Assembly (NCBI GenBank): GCA_002071485.1
Contig: MWFF01000137.1
Location: 1 to 42,557 of the forward strand
DNA from: Verrucomicrobia bacterium ADurb.Bin006
GTDB lineage: Bacteria > Verrucomicrobiota > Verrucomicrobiia > Limisphaerales > J093
Direction of reading: 5' to 3'
Length of the DNA: 42,557 bases
Part shown: in pieces, positions 35,295-42,557 of the stretch
Numbering within the stretch: position 1 is the stretch's first letter
Layout of the letters: every line of letters begins with the position of its first letter
Notes under the pieces: model-generated
The model's input: only the letters and a program-made list of their open reading frames with translations
The model's database searches: none
What the model was told of the DNA's origin: nothing
Made by a program: the position numbers and the translations under genes

Positions 35295-36523
35295 CCGCAA
35301 GCCGTTCCTCCTTCGAGAAAAGCGCGGCATAGATCGACAATACGCCCGGCAGCCTGGCCGTCCCCGTAGGGCGATGGGCGGATTCCGTCCGCATCGGCCT
35401 TGGGACATTCAGCGGCGGCGGGCGTTTCGAGCAACGTGCTGACACCTCTCACGATGCGGTCTTCGTTCGTTCCCACCAGTTTCACGCAGCCGCTCTCCAG
35501 CGCCTCCGGACGCTCCGTGGTGTCGCGCATGACCAGGACCGGCTTGCCCAGGCTGGGCGCCTCCTCCTGAATCCCGCCCGAGTCCGTCAGCACAAGCGTC
35601 GCCGCGTCCATCAACGCCACGAACGGCAGGTAGTCCAGCGGTTCGATCAAGTGAACGTTCTCGAGCCCGAGGCTTCCCCCCGCCCCTGGCCGCGGCCGAA
35701 GCAGCCGGTACACTGGCTCGCGCACGTTCGGATTCAGATGGACGGGATAGACAAACGAGACATCCGGGAAGCGCCGCGCCAAGCCCGCAATGGCCCGGCA
35801 AATCGCTTCGAACCCGCCGCCAAAACTCTCCCGGCGATGTCCGGTGATCAGCACCAGCCTCGATGCGCCAGGTTCGTTCAAGGCCGCCGGCTGCAACCGG
35901 TCAGACAAGCCCGGAACGACCGGCGGATTGCACCGCACTGTTCGGACGGCGTGCTTGAGAGCGTCGATGACTGTGTTGCCAGTCGTGAACACACGATCCG
36001 GCGGCACGCCCTCACGCAAAAGGTTGTTCCGCGCGCTCTGGGTGGGCGCAAAATGCAGCCGGGCCAGCCTCGATGTCAGAACGCGATTGGCTTCCTCCGG
36101 CCATGGCGCATCGAGATTGCCGGTGCGCAGCCCCGCCTCGACGTGCCCGACGGGAATATGCCTGTAGAAAGCCGTCCACGCCCCGCAAAAAACGGTGGTC
36201 GTGTCTCCCTGCACCAGCACCAGGTCGGGCGTTTCACAGGCCAAATAGCGATCGAGCGATTCGATCAGGCGCGCCGTCAGTTCGGCCAGTGTCTGATTCG
36301 GACGCATGACGTCCAGATCGGCGTCCGGGCGGACCTCGAAGACATCGAGCACCTGATCGAGCATCTGGCGATGCTGCCCTGTCACACAAACCCGACACTC
36401 GAGGTCCGTTCGGGAACGGCACGCCAAAATGACCGGAGCCAACTTGATGGCCTCCGGGCGCGTGCCGAAAATCACGGACACTCTCGGACGTCTCCGATTT
36501 CCACTGGTGCCAGCCGCTGACAT
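35291..36523 (-). CDS. wecB: UDP-N-acetylglucosamine 2-epimerase (non-hydrolysing)
   Basis: 410 residues from ATG 36523, normal for WecB/MnaA. It interconverts UDP-GlcNAc and UDP-ManNAc, giving ManNAc for surface polysaccharides. Matches are VIFGTRPEAIKLAPV, CVTGQHRQMLDQVL, LVLVQGDTTTVFCGAWTAFY, VGHVEAGLRTGN...PWPEEANR, FTTGNTVIDAL, LITGHRRESFG, VYPVHLNPNVRE and LTDSGGIQEEAPSLGKPVLVMRDTTERPE. All the usual acidic and histidine active-site positions are present. It is the first gene of a four-gene operon with the flippase and two methyltransferases. The promoter should lie in 36524-36600 but I see no clear boxes. Confidence 0.96.
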   Translation of the reverse strand: MSAAGTSGNRRRPRVSVIFGTRPEAIKLAPVILACRSRTDLECRVCVTGQHRQMLDQVLDVFEVRPDADLDVMRPNQTLAELTARLIESLDRYLACETPDLVLVQGDTTTVFCGAWTAFYRHIPVGHVEAGLRTGNLDAPWPEEANRVLTSRLARLHFAPTQSARNNLLREGVPPDRVFTTGNTVIDALKHAVRTVRCNPPVVPGLSDRLQPAALNEPGASRLVLITGHRRESFGGGFEAICRAIAGLARRFPDVSFVYPVHLNPNVREPVYRLLRPRPGAGGSLGLENVHLIEPLDYLPFVALMDAATLVLTDSGGIQEEAPSLGKPVLVMRDTTERPEALESGCVKLVGTNEDRIVRGVSTLLETPAAAECPKADADGIRPSPYGDGQAAGRIVDLCRAFLEGGTACG

Positions 36524-36590
36524 GCGGGCGCCACGCTACGAAGCCTTGTCCGCCCGCGAAAGGAATTTCTGCCGCGTATGGAACGCGAGC

Positions 36591-36795
36591 CACGGATCGA
36601 GCACGGATGAAACACGGATGGAATGGGAGCCGCGGATGGAACATGGGTCAAACACGGATCGAACGTGGGATGAGGCCCGTTCCATTCGCGAGAATACCGC
36701 TTGCGACTCGCCAGTCGAAGGCCAAGAACCGATCGGCACGAGCGCACCTTCTCTCCTCGCCCGATCGGCGTATCATCCGTGTTTCGTCCGTGGCG
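36591..36795. repeat. CACGGATGAAA-type short repeats, direct and inverted
   Basis: CACGGAT occurs at 36591, 36602, 36613 and 36653, with the variant CGCGGAT at 36631, each followed by GAA-like bases. The inverse ATCCGTGTTTCGTCCGTGG lies at 36775-36793, so the two parts can fold back over about 200 bases. Such repeats are frequent between genes in several phyla. The rest of the 677-bp gap (36796-37108) contains no frame I would call a gene. Confidence 0.6.
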
Positions 36796-37108
36796 ACCCG
36801 CTCTGTTGGAACATACCATCCATCAACGGGTCCAGAGGACAACCCTCGTGCCGAACTCTTCGGCGCTGGCTTCTCTTCGGGCGGCGGCATCAGCGCCGGT
36901 CTTCTTGAAACGAAGGGTCATGAGGGGCGGGCTGACACCGCGATTTGTCGCGGATGGACCCGGAATTCCATAGCGCTCGCGTTTGGGGCTCGAGGCGCTG
37001 TTCGAGGCGGTCTGGCGAGGGCCTTGGGCGACGATGACGATCTGTTTCTCAGACCATTGCCGTAAGGCTCTTGCCTTTTCCCGAGGCCTTGTCGACAGCC
37101 TTTGCTTT

Positions 37109-37136
37109 GAACTTTTTGCAACTTTCGGCTTTCGAT
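37109..37136 (+). promoter_or_regulatory. Candidate ECF-type promoter before the sigma factor
   Basis: GAACTT (37109-37114) is followed after about 17 bases by TCGAT (37132-37136). GAACTT is the usual minus-35 element of ECF sigma factors, and such genes often transcribe themselves. A second near match, GCAACTT (37118-37124) with GTCCT 16 bases on, overlaps it. The site lies 65 bases before the start codon. Confidence 0.4.
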
Positions 37137-37200
37137 GCGGGTCCTGGAGGTGACAATGAACTCGAATTAGTCTGGGACAGCCGGACGCATGACTGGACGG

Positions 37201-37752
37201 ATGAGTGACCCACTCCAATTCGAGGCCTTTATGCGTGACTACCAGGACATGGTGTTTACGTCGGCGTTGCGGCTGGTCGGGAACGAGGCCGATGCCGAGG
37301 ATATCGCGCAGGATGTGTTCCTGAAAGCCTACATGCACTTCGACCAGTTGCGTCACAGCTTCACGGTGGGCGGCTGGCTCAAGACCGTCACCCGCAACCT
37401 CTCGTTGAATCACCTGACACGCTACCGCGCCCGCTGGCGGTTCTTCTCGGAATGCGACGACCACGGCGAGAGCGGAGAACACCACGATTTCGCCGCCAAC
37501 CTACCCGCCCCGGACCTGCCCACCCAGGCTGTCGACACCGCGGACCGGCGGAACCTGCTCGAATCCGCGCTGCAAAAACTGCCCCCAGCCCAACGGGTCC
37601 CGCTGGTTCTCTATCACTTCGAAAACCTCAGCTACGAGGAAATCGCGGCCAAACTGCGCATCTCGCTCGGCAAGGTGAAGACCGACATCCATCGCGGACG
37701 CGTGGCGCTGCGCCAAAGACTCGTGCGCAACCCGGAATCGGCCACTGCTTGA
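37201..37752 (+). CDS. ECF-type RNA polymerase sigma factor
   Basis: 183 residues from ATG 37201; ATG 37189 adds four residues and cannot be ruled out, as neither has a good ribosome site. Region 2 runs from FEAFMRDYQDMVFTSALRLV through DAEDIAQDVFLKAY to FTVGGWLKTVTRNLSLNHL. An acidic linker (SECDDHGESGEHHDF) follows. Region 4 is LQKLPPAQRVPLVLYHFENL and YEEIAAKLRISLGKVKTDIHRGR, the minus-35 helix-turn-helix. The gene 4 bp downstream is a small membrane protein and probably regulates it. Signals and targets are unknown. Confidence 0.93.
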   Translation: MSDPLQFEAFMRDYQDMVFTSALRLVGNEADAEDIAQDVFLKAYMHFDQLRHSFTVGGWLKTVTRNLSLNHLTRYRARWRFFSECDDHGESGEHHDFAANLPAPDLPTQAVDTADRRNLLESALQKLPPAQRVPLVLYHFENLSYEEIAAKLRISLGKVKTDIHRGRVALRQRLVRNPESATA

Positions 37753-37756
37753 ACGT

Positions 37757-38236
37757 ATGAACCCGAGAGATTCAAGACCCGACCCGACCTGGGAAACACG
37801 CCTGGACCGCGAACTCAAGAGCCTTCCGGATCGCCCGGCGCCGCACACACTCATTCCCCGCGTGATGGCCGTCGTGCAGGCCCGGGTCTGCGCGCCTTGG
37901 TACCGGCGGCCCTGGTGGGACTGGCCGCCCGCCCTCAAGATCGTCTCCCTGCTGGGGGTGTCCGGTCTCCTCGGTCTTGCGACCTGGCTCGTCATGCACT
38001 GCAGCGAGTATCCATGGACTGCCGCGGCCGCCAGCGAACTCGAGACTTGGCTGGCTCCGTTGAACCCGATCTGGACTCTCCTGACATCCTTGGCCAGCGC
38101 CGTGGCGCTTGTGTTTAAGGGCACAGGCAGTTGGATCCTTCTTGGCGCAGGAGGCCTGTGCGCGATCATGTATCTCTCCTGCGTGGCCCTCGGCACCGCC
38201 GTCTACCGTGTTGCTTCTTACCGGAGGATTGAATGA
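37757..38236 (+). CDS. Small membrane protein, candidate anti-sigma factor
   Basis: 159 residues, starting 4 bp after the sigma factor stop. A polar N-terminal part of about 55 residues (DPTWETRLDRELKSLPDRPAPHTLIPRVMAVV) faces the cytoplasm. Two or three membrane helices follow: ALKIVSLLGVSGLLGLATWL, IWTLLTSLASAVALVF and GSWILLGAGGLCAIMYLSCVAL. Position and shape fit a membrane anti-sigma factor, but it lacks the zinc HxxxCxxC motif and I recognise no known domain. Its stop overlaps the next ATG (ATGA at 38233-38236). The function assignment is inference from context. Confidence 0.7.
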   Translation: MNPRDSRPDPTWETRLDRELKSLPDRPAPHTLIPRVMAVVQARVCAPWYRRPWWDWPPALKIVSLLGVSGLLGLATWLVMHCSEYPWTAAAASELETWLAPLNPIWTLLTSLASAVALVFKGTGSWILLGAGGLCAIMYLSCVALGTAVYRVASYRRIE

Positions 38237-39846
38237 AAACGACCGCACATCCCACTCCCTTGTGGCTGGGCTGCAGCCTCGCCGCCGCGATCGGGATCGC
38301 CGCCCTCAGTGTGGCGTGTCTGCCCGCCCTGGCCCAGCAGCCCACCGACCCAACTGCCGCCGCCGCATCCGAAGCCAAAGCCGAGGTCGAGGACGCAACC
38401 GAAACTGTCGCAGTGCTGGGCAAGCAGGGAAGCGACTCGCCCCAAGGATTCGACCTGCACCTCAACCCCGGCAGCGGCGAAATCGTCAGGATTGGCGCCA
38501 GTGCACACATCAAACAGGGGGAAAAGGCCGGGCAATTGGTTGTGATCTTCGGCGACGCCACCATGGAGGGTGAGGTCGACGGCGACATGGTAGTCGTCTG
38601 CGGAGACGCCATCGTGGACGGCCCGGTCAAAGGGGACTTTGTCACCGTCATGGGATCCACCAAACTCGGTCCCAACGCCAGGCTCCAGGGAGATTGCGTG
38701 GTGGTCGGGGGCAGACTCGACAAGGACCCCGGCGCCCAGGTGCGTCACGAACCTGTCGAGGTGAGTTTCGGCATTCTCTTTGGCTGGCTCCAACCCCTGG
38801 GCTATTGGATGAAGACCGGGTTGTTGCTGGGTCGGCCATTGCCTTTGACATCCGGCCTGGCTTGGACCCTCGTCATCCTCCACTTCGCCATCTATTTCAT
38901 CATCTTCCTACTGATGCCCAAACCGGTCGAGGCCTGCCTCAAGACCCTCCAGACACAAACGCTCCCGGCGTTCCTGGTCGGCCTGCTCACAATGGTGCTC
39001 GCGGTGCCCTTGATCGTCATTCTCGCGGCGTCGGGCGTCGGCCTCCTGATCGTGCCTTTCCTCTGGCTTGCCATGCTGGCCGCCAAGTTCGTCGGCAAAA
39101 CCGCCGTGCTCCAATTCGCCGGACTCCAACTTCTCGAGCGATTCGGCCCGCAGACCAGCCCGCGGTCGTTGCCGGCCTTTCTGGCAGGCTCGGCCCTCGT
39201 CACGGTGCTCTATATCGTGCCGGTCCTCGGCCTCATCGTGTACGGCGTCCTGCTGCCGCTGGGCCTCGGCGCCGCACTCATCGCCGCCGCCGCCGCCTTC
39301 CGACAGAACGACACGGGCCAAGGCCCTGTCCCCACCGTCGCGGTGCCGATGAAAACCCTCGACACCACAGGAACCGCCTCGCCAAGCCCGGATACCACCC
39401 CGTCCGCGGAGGCGTCGATTCCCGACGCCGCCCCTCCCCCCAGCGCCTCAATGGATATCATCCAGGCGGACCGCGCCGTCCTGCCGCGCGTCGGTTTCTG
39501 GTTGCGACTTGCGGCGACCACACTCGATTTCATATTGCTGTGCTGGATCATCCCCATTGCGGGACCGTTGTTCATCCTCGCCTGGTTCGCCTATCACATC
39601 GGCATGTGGACCTGGAAAGGCACCACCATCGGCGGCATCGTCTGCCAACTCAAAATCGTGCGCATCGACGGACGCGATCTCGATTTCGGCGTCGCCCTGG
39701 TGCGTTCGCTGGGCAGCGTCCTCTCGTTCATGGCCCTGTGCCTCGGTTTCTTCTGGGCCGGTTGGGACAAAGAACGCCAAGCCTGGCACGATGTCATTGC
39801 CGGCACAACGATCGTCAAGCTGCCCAAGGGCGTGTCGCTGGTCTGA
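38233..39846 (+). CDS. Bactofilin-like and RDD-domain membrane protein
   Basis: 537 residues. A signal peptide (LWLGCSLAAAIGIAALSVACLPALA) is followed by a beta-helix-like repeat region at about 85-160 (VVIFGDATMEGEVDGDMVVV, then CGDAIVDGPVKGDFVTVMGS), the polymer-forming fold of bactofilin-like proteins. Next come several membrane helices (about 215-235, 250-290, 310-355), a Pro/Thr/Ser-rich linker (about 370-415) and a C-terminal RDD domain: LPRVGFWLRLAATTLDFILL...GGIVCQLKIVRIDGRDLDF...WHDVIAGTTIVKLP. RDD domains occur in membrane proteins of varied roles. Coupled to the sigma factor pair, it may be part of an envelope stress or assembly response. The fusion order is unusual to me. Confidence 0.8.
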   Translation: MKTTAHPTPLWLGCSLAAAIGIAALSVACLPALAQQPTDPTAAAASEAKAEVEDATETVAVLGKQGSDSPQGFDLHLNPGSGEIVRIGASAHIKQGEKAGQLVVIFGDATMEGEVDGDMVVVCGDAIVDGPVKGDFVTVMGSTKLGPNARLQGDCVVVGGRLDKDPGAQVRHEPVEVSFGILFGWLQPLGYWMKTGLLLGRPLPLTSGLAWTLVILHFAIYFIIFLLMPKPVEACLKTLQTQTLPAFLVGLLTMVLAVPLIVILAASGVGLLIVPFLWLAMLAAKFVGKTAVLQFAGLQLLERFGPQTSPRSLPAFLAGSALVTVLYIVPVLGLIVYGVLLPLGLGAALIAAAAAFRQNDTGQGPVPTVAVPMKTLDTTGTASPSPDTTPSAEASIPDAAPPPSASMDIIQADRAVLPRVGFWLRLAATTLDFILLCWIIPIAGPLFILAWFAYHIGMWTWKGTTIGGIVCQLKIVRIDGRDLDFGVALVRSLGSVLSFMALCLGFFWAGWDKERQAWHDVIAGTTIVKLPKGVSLV

Positions 39847-39852
39847 GCCGTC

Positions 39853-39880
39853 TTGACATACCGGACCGAGCTTGTATGCC
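39853..39880 (+). promoter_or_regulatory. Candidate promoter for the PIG-L deacetylase gene
   Basis: TTGACA (39853-39858) is a perfect minus-35 box; 16 bases on is TATGCC (39875-39880), a weak minus-10. A start point near 39887 would leave only about five bases before ATG 39892, an almost leaderless message. It lies 7 bases after the RDD gene's stop. Confidence 0.45.
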
Positions 39881-39891
39881 ATCGTCCCGGC

Positions 39892-40722
39892 ATGACAAAA
39901 CTCCCACAACCCAAGACCACAACCCCTGCGGGCATCGCTCTGGCCGTTACCGCGCACCCGGATGACATCGAGTTCCTCATGGCGGGCACCCTCCTGCTCT
40001 TGCGCCAGGCCGGCTGGGAAATCCACTGCCTCAATGTCGCCACAGGCAACTGCGGCTCATCCCAATACAATGCCGCACAGACCCGCGCCATTCGCCGGCG
40101 CGAGGCCCAGGAAGCCGCCCGGCGCCTGGGCGCCCATTGGCATCCAAGCCTCACGGACGACATCGAAATCTTCTATGAAGACCGCCTCCTGCGCCGACTC
40201 GCCGCCGCGGTGCGGGACGTCCGCCCGGACATCGTGTTGACCCATTCGCCCCAGGACTACATGGAGGATCACGTCAATGCCGGTCGCCTTGCCGTCACCG
40301 CCTCGTTCGTCCGCGGCATGCCCAATTACCGGACTGTTCCCCGGCGCGCCGCCATACCCGGCGACGTGACGCTTTATCACGCGATGCCGCACGGACTGCG
40401 CGACGGCCTCCGCCGATTGATTATCCCGGGCGCCTATGTCGATACCACGGAAGTGCAGTCCGCAAAACGTCACGCCCTGGCCGCGCACTCGAGCCAGAAA
40501 ACCTGGCTCGATTCGAGTCAGGGCATGGACTCCTACCTCGATGCCATGGACCAAATGGCGCGCTCGGTCGGTAAGATGTCGCGCCGCTTCGCCTTCGCCG
40601 AGGGATGGCGCCGCCATTCGCACCTCGGATTCTGCGCCGAGCAGGCCGACCCGCTCCAGGCCGCACTCGGGAAACGCTACCTGGCCAATCCGGCATACGA
40701 ACGGGCGTTGAACTGCGCCTAG
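39892..40722 (+). CDS. PIG-L/LmbE family deacetylase
   Basis: 276 residues from ATG 39892. The zinc site is AHPDDIEFLMAGTL (21-34) with a third ligand in HSPQDYMEDHVNAGRL. Also present are CLNVATGNCGSS and IRRREAQEAARRLGAHW, standard for the family. These enzymes remove acetyl groups from N-acetylglucosamine-type amides, as in mycothiol, GPI and teicoplanin pathways. Given secreted sugar-active neighbours, a sugar amide is likely, but the substrate is not shown. The upstream weak start at TTG 39853 is discarded because it lies in the promoter. The stop codon TAG forms the first bases of the palindrome at 40721. Confidence 0.92.
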   Translation: MTKLPQPKTTTPAGIALAVTAHPDDIEFLMAGTLLLLRQAGWEIHCLNVATGNCGSSQYNAAQTRAIRRREAQEAARRLGAHWHPSLTDDIEIFYEDRLLRRLAAAVRDVRPDIVLTHSPQDYMEDHVNAGRLAVTASFVRGMPNYRTVPRRAAIPGDVTLYHAMPHGLRDGLRRLIIPGAYVDTTEVQSAKRHALAAHSSQKTWLDSSQGMDSYLDAMDQMARSVGKMSRRFAFAEGWRRHSHLGFCAEQADPLQAALGKRYLANPAYERALNCA

Positions 40723-40765
40723 CCCGGATGTTTCATAAGGCTTCGTGGAGTCTGACATCCGGGCT
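40721..40765. terminator. AGCCCGGATGT palindrome after the PIG-L gene
   Basis: AGCCCGGATGT (40721-40731) is perfectly inverted as ACATCCGGGCT (40755-40765), an 11-base-pair stem with a 23-base loop. Its first two bases are the last two of the TAG stop codon. It lies between converging genes and probably ends the left one. The motif TA(A/G)CCCGG also follows the stops at 5710 and 28625, so this is a dispersed element rather than a one-off. Confidence 0.7.
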
Positions 40766-40888
40766 CTGGCAAAACCGCGCCCGAACATGGAAAAATGAAG
40801 AAAAGATCGCGTCCTGTATGAAGTTCGCCCAGCCAAGAAGAAACTGGAATAGGCGAACCAGACGGTCCATCTAACGGGAGCCAGCCGG

Positions 40889-42304
40889 TTAGCTCAGAGA
40901 CAAATGTGACGCGCCTTTCGGCAGGTCGAAACAGGCGAGCACGGCGTTTGCCTCTGGACACCAGGTGCCCGCGACCAATTCCCGCGCGCCGGCTACCTCT
41001 TCGAGTTCCTGGAGGCGATTGCCGGCCTGGAGCCGCGGGGGCCGGCTGGCGCCCCGCGCGCCTTCCATACGGACCGTGAAGGCGGGACACCCGAACGGTG
41101 CTTGGAGGCGGACGGCGTTTCCGTCCCGTTCAATCGTGGTCAATTCCTTCGCCGCCCAGTACCGGGCGATCTCAGCCAGTTTCATCCAGACCAGATTGTC
41201 AAACCGGGCGTGCAGTCGTCGAACCACCTCCTGAAAAATCTTGAATCCCAACTCCAGGCCGTTCCAGTAAACGCCTGTCCAGTGCGCCAGCAAAAGCGCC
41301 GGCTCGCCGCGCTGAATCACCTCGACCAAGCGTCCGCTTTGAAGGTCCGGCGTGATGAATTTGTCGGCCCCGCCGGGCGGGGTATTGTCCCAGCCACCGG
41401 TCCAATCGCCTGTGCAAGCCACGATGCTGACCACGCACTGCGGGTCCGGACCGGACAGTCCCGCGGCGCATTCGACGCGCGGTGCGACACTCTGTGAACC
41501 ACGCTCGAAGGCGTCGCGGAAGTAATGCGGGATTTCAGCGCCGAACACACTGCGCACGGCTTCGAGGGTACCCCGCGCCAACTGCGGCCGCGCTCCCGTC
41601 CCGAATCCGCCGGGAGTGGTGACGCCTTCACAGTTCAGACCGACGTTCTTGAGGATGCGCAAGGCGTATGCCAAATAATCGGCCATCTCGTCCGCTGACC
41701 GTCCTGTGGTCCAGTCCCAGTTCTCCATGAATTTGAGCGAACACTCGGGGTAAGGCTGCCCCGTCTTCGTGTCGATCACGCGGGTGTGGCTGACCATTTC
41801 GGGATGGATGTCCCAGTGCGGCGCGATCACGGTACGGACCAATTCGAGGCTGCTCTGCAACTCGCGTTCGGTCCACCCAGGAAGGAATCGGTCGAGGCGC
41901 CCCACGCACGCCGGATAGGGCACCACGCTGTACTTGCCCTTGACTCCATTCTCGGCCGCCCACTCGCCGAACTTGCGCACGAAGGCATCGGGAATCTCGA
42001 CCGGCCAGTCGCGCCACGCCAGCTTCTGGTAATATTCGTTCTCCGCGCCCCACACCGCGGCGAACTGGGGGACCGCGAACCGGTTGAGATTCACCAGACA
42101 GGTCGAGTCGTCGATGATGATACCCACCGGCACGCGGTGGCGCGGGTTCAAGACGCTTACGCCCGGCGCACGCCCGGGGCGTTCGCCCCCGTCCTGAGCC
42201 AGGCCGTGGGCGACTGCGTTCAAGGCTCCCGCTCCGACCAGCGCGCGGGTGGCCGTGCGCACGAATTCGCGGCGATCGATGCTATCGAGACCGATGGTGT
42301 TCAC
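40889..42304 (-). CDS. Tat-exported polysaccharide-deacetylase-like barrel protein
   Basis: 471 residues from ATG 42304. A proper twin-arginine signal is present (DRREFVRTATRALVGAGAL, R11-R12). The mature part begins a barrel with VPVGIIIDDSTCLVN (D65-D66), then FGEWAAENGVKGKYSVVPYP, APHWDIHPEMVSHTRVID and NCEGVTTPGGFGTG. This is the order of NodB-like or GH57-like deacetylase/hydrolase barrels, with the Asp pair and His residues placed for metal binding. The last 100 residues look like a beta domain. It is probably a periplasmic carbohydrate enzyme; I cannot name the substrate. It converges with the PIG-L gene, and 42305-42418 upstream shows no clear promoter. Confidence 0.75.
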   Translation of the reverse strand: MNTIGLDSIDRREFVRTATRALVGAGALNAVAHGLAQDGGERPGRAPGVSVLNPRHRVPVGIIIDDSTCLVNLNRFAVPQFAAVWGAENEYYQKLAWRDWPVEIPDAFVRKFGEWAAENGVKGKYSVVPYPACVGRLDRFLPGWTERELQSSLELVRTVIAPHWDIHPEMVSHTRVIDTKTGQPYPECSLKFMENWDWTTGRSADEMADYLAYALRILKNVGLNCEGVTTPGGFGTGARPQLARGTLEAVRSVFGAEIPHYFRDAFERGSQSVAPRVECAAGLSGPDPQCVVSIVACTGDWTGGWDNTPPGGADKFITPDLQSGRLVEVIQRGEPALLLAHWTGVYWNGLELGFKIFQEVVRRLHARFDNLVWMKLAEIARYWAAKELTTIERDGNAVRLQAPFGCPAFTVRMEGARGASRPPRLQAGNRLQELEEVAGARELVAGTWCPEANAVLACFDLPKGASHLSLS

Positions 42305-42463
42305 GGCGCCAGCCTAACCCATGCGGGACGCGCGTCAACTCGCGTCGGCTCGCGTCAGCGGGCGCGTCACGGTTATTTCATTTAAATTCCTGAAGGGTTG
42401 CTGTTGTTGAGGTTGTAAATAACGCTTATCAATCGGCCTGGTTTGGTGCGTAGTAGGCGTGCG

Positions 42464-42557
42464 ATGATCTCGACAAACCACCAACTGTTCAGTGCCGATC
42501 CGCCCGTTTCCTTTCTCAAGAATCTAAAGGTTCGGGCTCTGGAACCGGAGCAATACC
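42464..42557 (+). CDS. Start of an unrecognised gene cut by the window end
   Basis: From ATG 42464 the frame reads MISTNHQLFSADPPVSFLKN and then LKVRALEPEQY, still open at the last base. Upstream in frame there is a stop at 42416 and only weak ribosome-site likeness (AGTAGG, 42452-42457). The same peptide pattern recurs at 31223-31286 on the minus strand with mainly silent or conservative changes, which supports coding. I do not recognise the family, and only about 31 residues are visible. Confidence 0.4.
   Translation, partial: MISTNHQLFSADPPVSFLKNLKVRALEPEQY

Noticed and set aside
36823..37065. Small minus-strand gene before the sigma factor
   Set aside because: The frame is open, but no start has a ribosome site, composition is Arg/Ser-rich and no domain is seen.

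Overview
This is a GC-rich bacterial chromosome segment. No taxonomic marker gene is present, but several traits point to the Verrucomicrobiota-Planctomycetota side of the tree. These are the secreted barrel enzymes, an esterase fused to a hydrazine-synthase-alpha-like propeller with two CxxCH haem motifs, a LuxE/LuxC pair without luciferase, HpnH/HpnJ hopanoid enzymes, a sigma/membrane/RDD module, and many short palindromic intergenic repeats. I infer a free-living verrucomicrobial relative; this is not proven by the sequence. I saw no rRNA, tRNA, transposase, phage gene or CRISPR array.

Layout. Bases 1-806 hold five tandem copies of a 104-bp unit that abuts and beheads a DUF433 antitoxin-like gene. 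Bases 840-5712 (+) carry a secreted barrel protein and a three-gene module: a NEW3-type membrane protein, an ABC ATPase and an ABC permease. Bases 6023-11256 hold a rhomboid protease (-) divergent from trpB (+), an HtrA/DegP protease (+) with a strong hairpin after it, and an orphan OmpR-type regulator (+). Bases 11257-12111 are repeat-rich and contain a broken Gfo/Idh/MocA oxidoreductase.

Bases 12115-18268 (-) form a six-gene same-strand block: lipoprotein, hpnH, hpnJ, luxE, luxC, queD. It joins hopanoid side-chain radical SAM enzymes to a fatty-acyl activation/reduction pair and a QueD-type enzyme. The broken oxidoreductase stops four bases from the end of queD, so this may be a rearrangement edge. 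Bases 18431-19623 (+) are two coupled envelope genes. Bases 19673-23173 (-) are GTP-dependent PEP carboxykinase and, 3 bp away, an unrecognised protein with two kinase-like halves. Bases 23388-26924 (-) encode the esterase/propeller/dihaem fusion.

Bases 27353-32089 hold an M48 (Ste24-like) protease, a secreted protein of unknown function, a sugar isomerase-like barrel protein and cutC. Bases 32160-36523 (-) form a tight cell-surface polysaccharide operon: wecB, flippase and two methyltransferases, three of the genes with overlapping ends. Bases 37201-39846 (+) are an ECF sigma factor, a small membrane protein and a bactofilin-like/RDD membrane protein. Bases 39892-42304 are a PIG-L deacetylase (+) and a Tat-exported deacetylase-like protein (-). 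The right end begins a gene-like reading frame that has a decayed relative at 31190-31330.

The best leads for something undescribed are the duplicated kinase-like protein next to pckG, the hpnH-hpnJ-luxE-luxC-queD block, the esterase/dihaem fusion, and several families of short dispersed elements, one of which supplies the stop codons of three genes.
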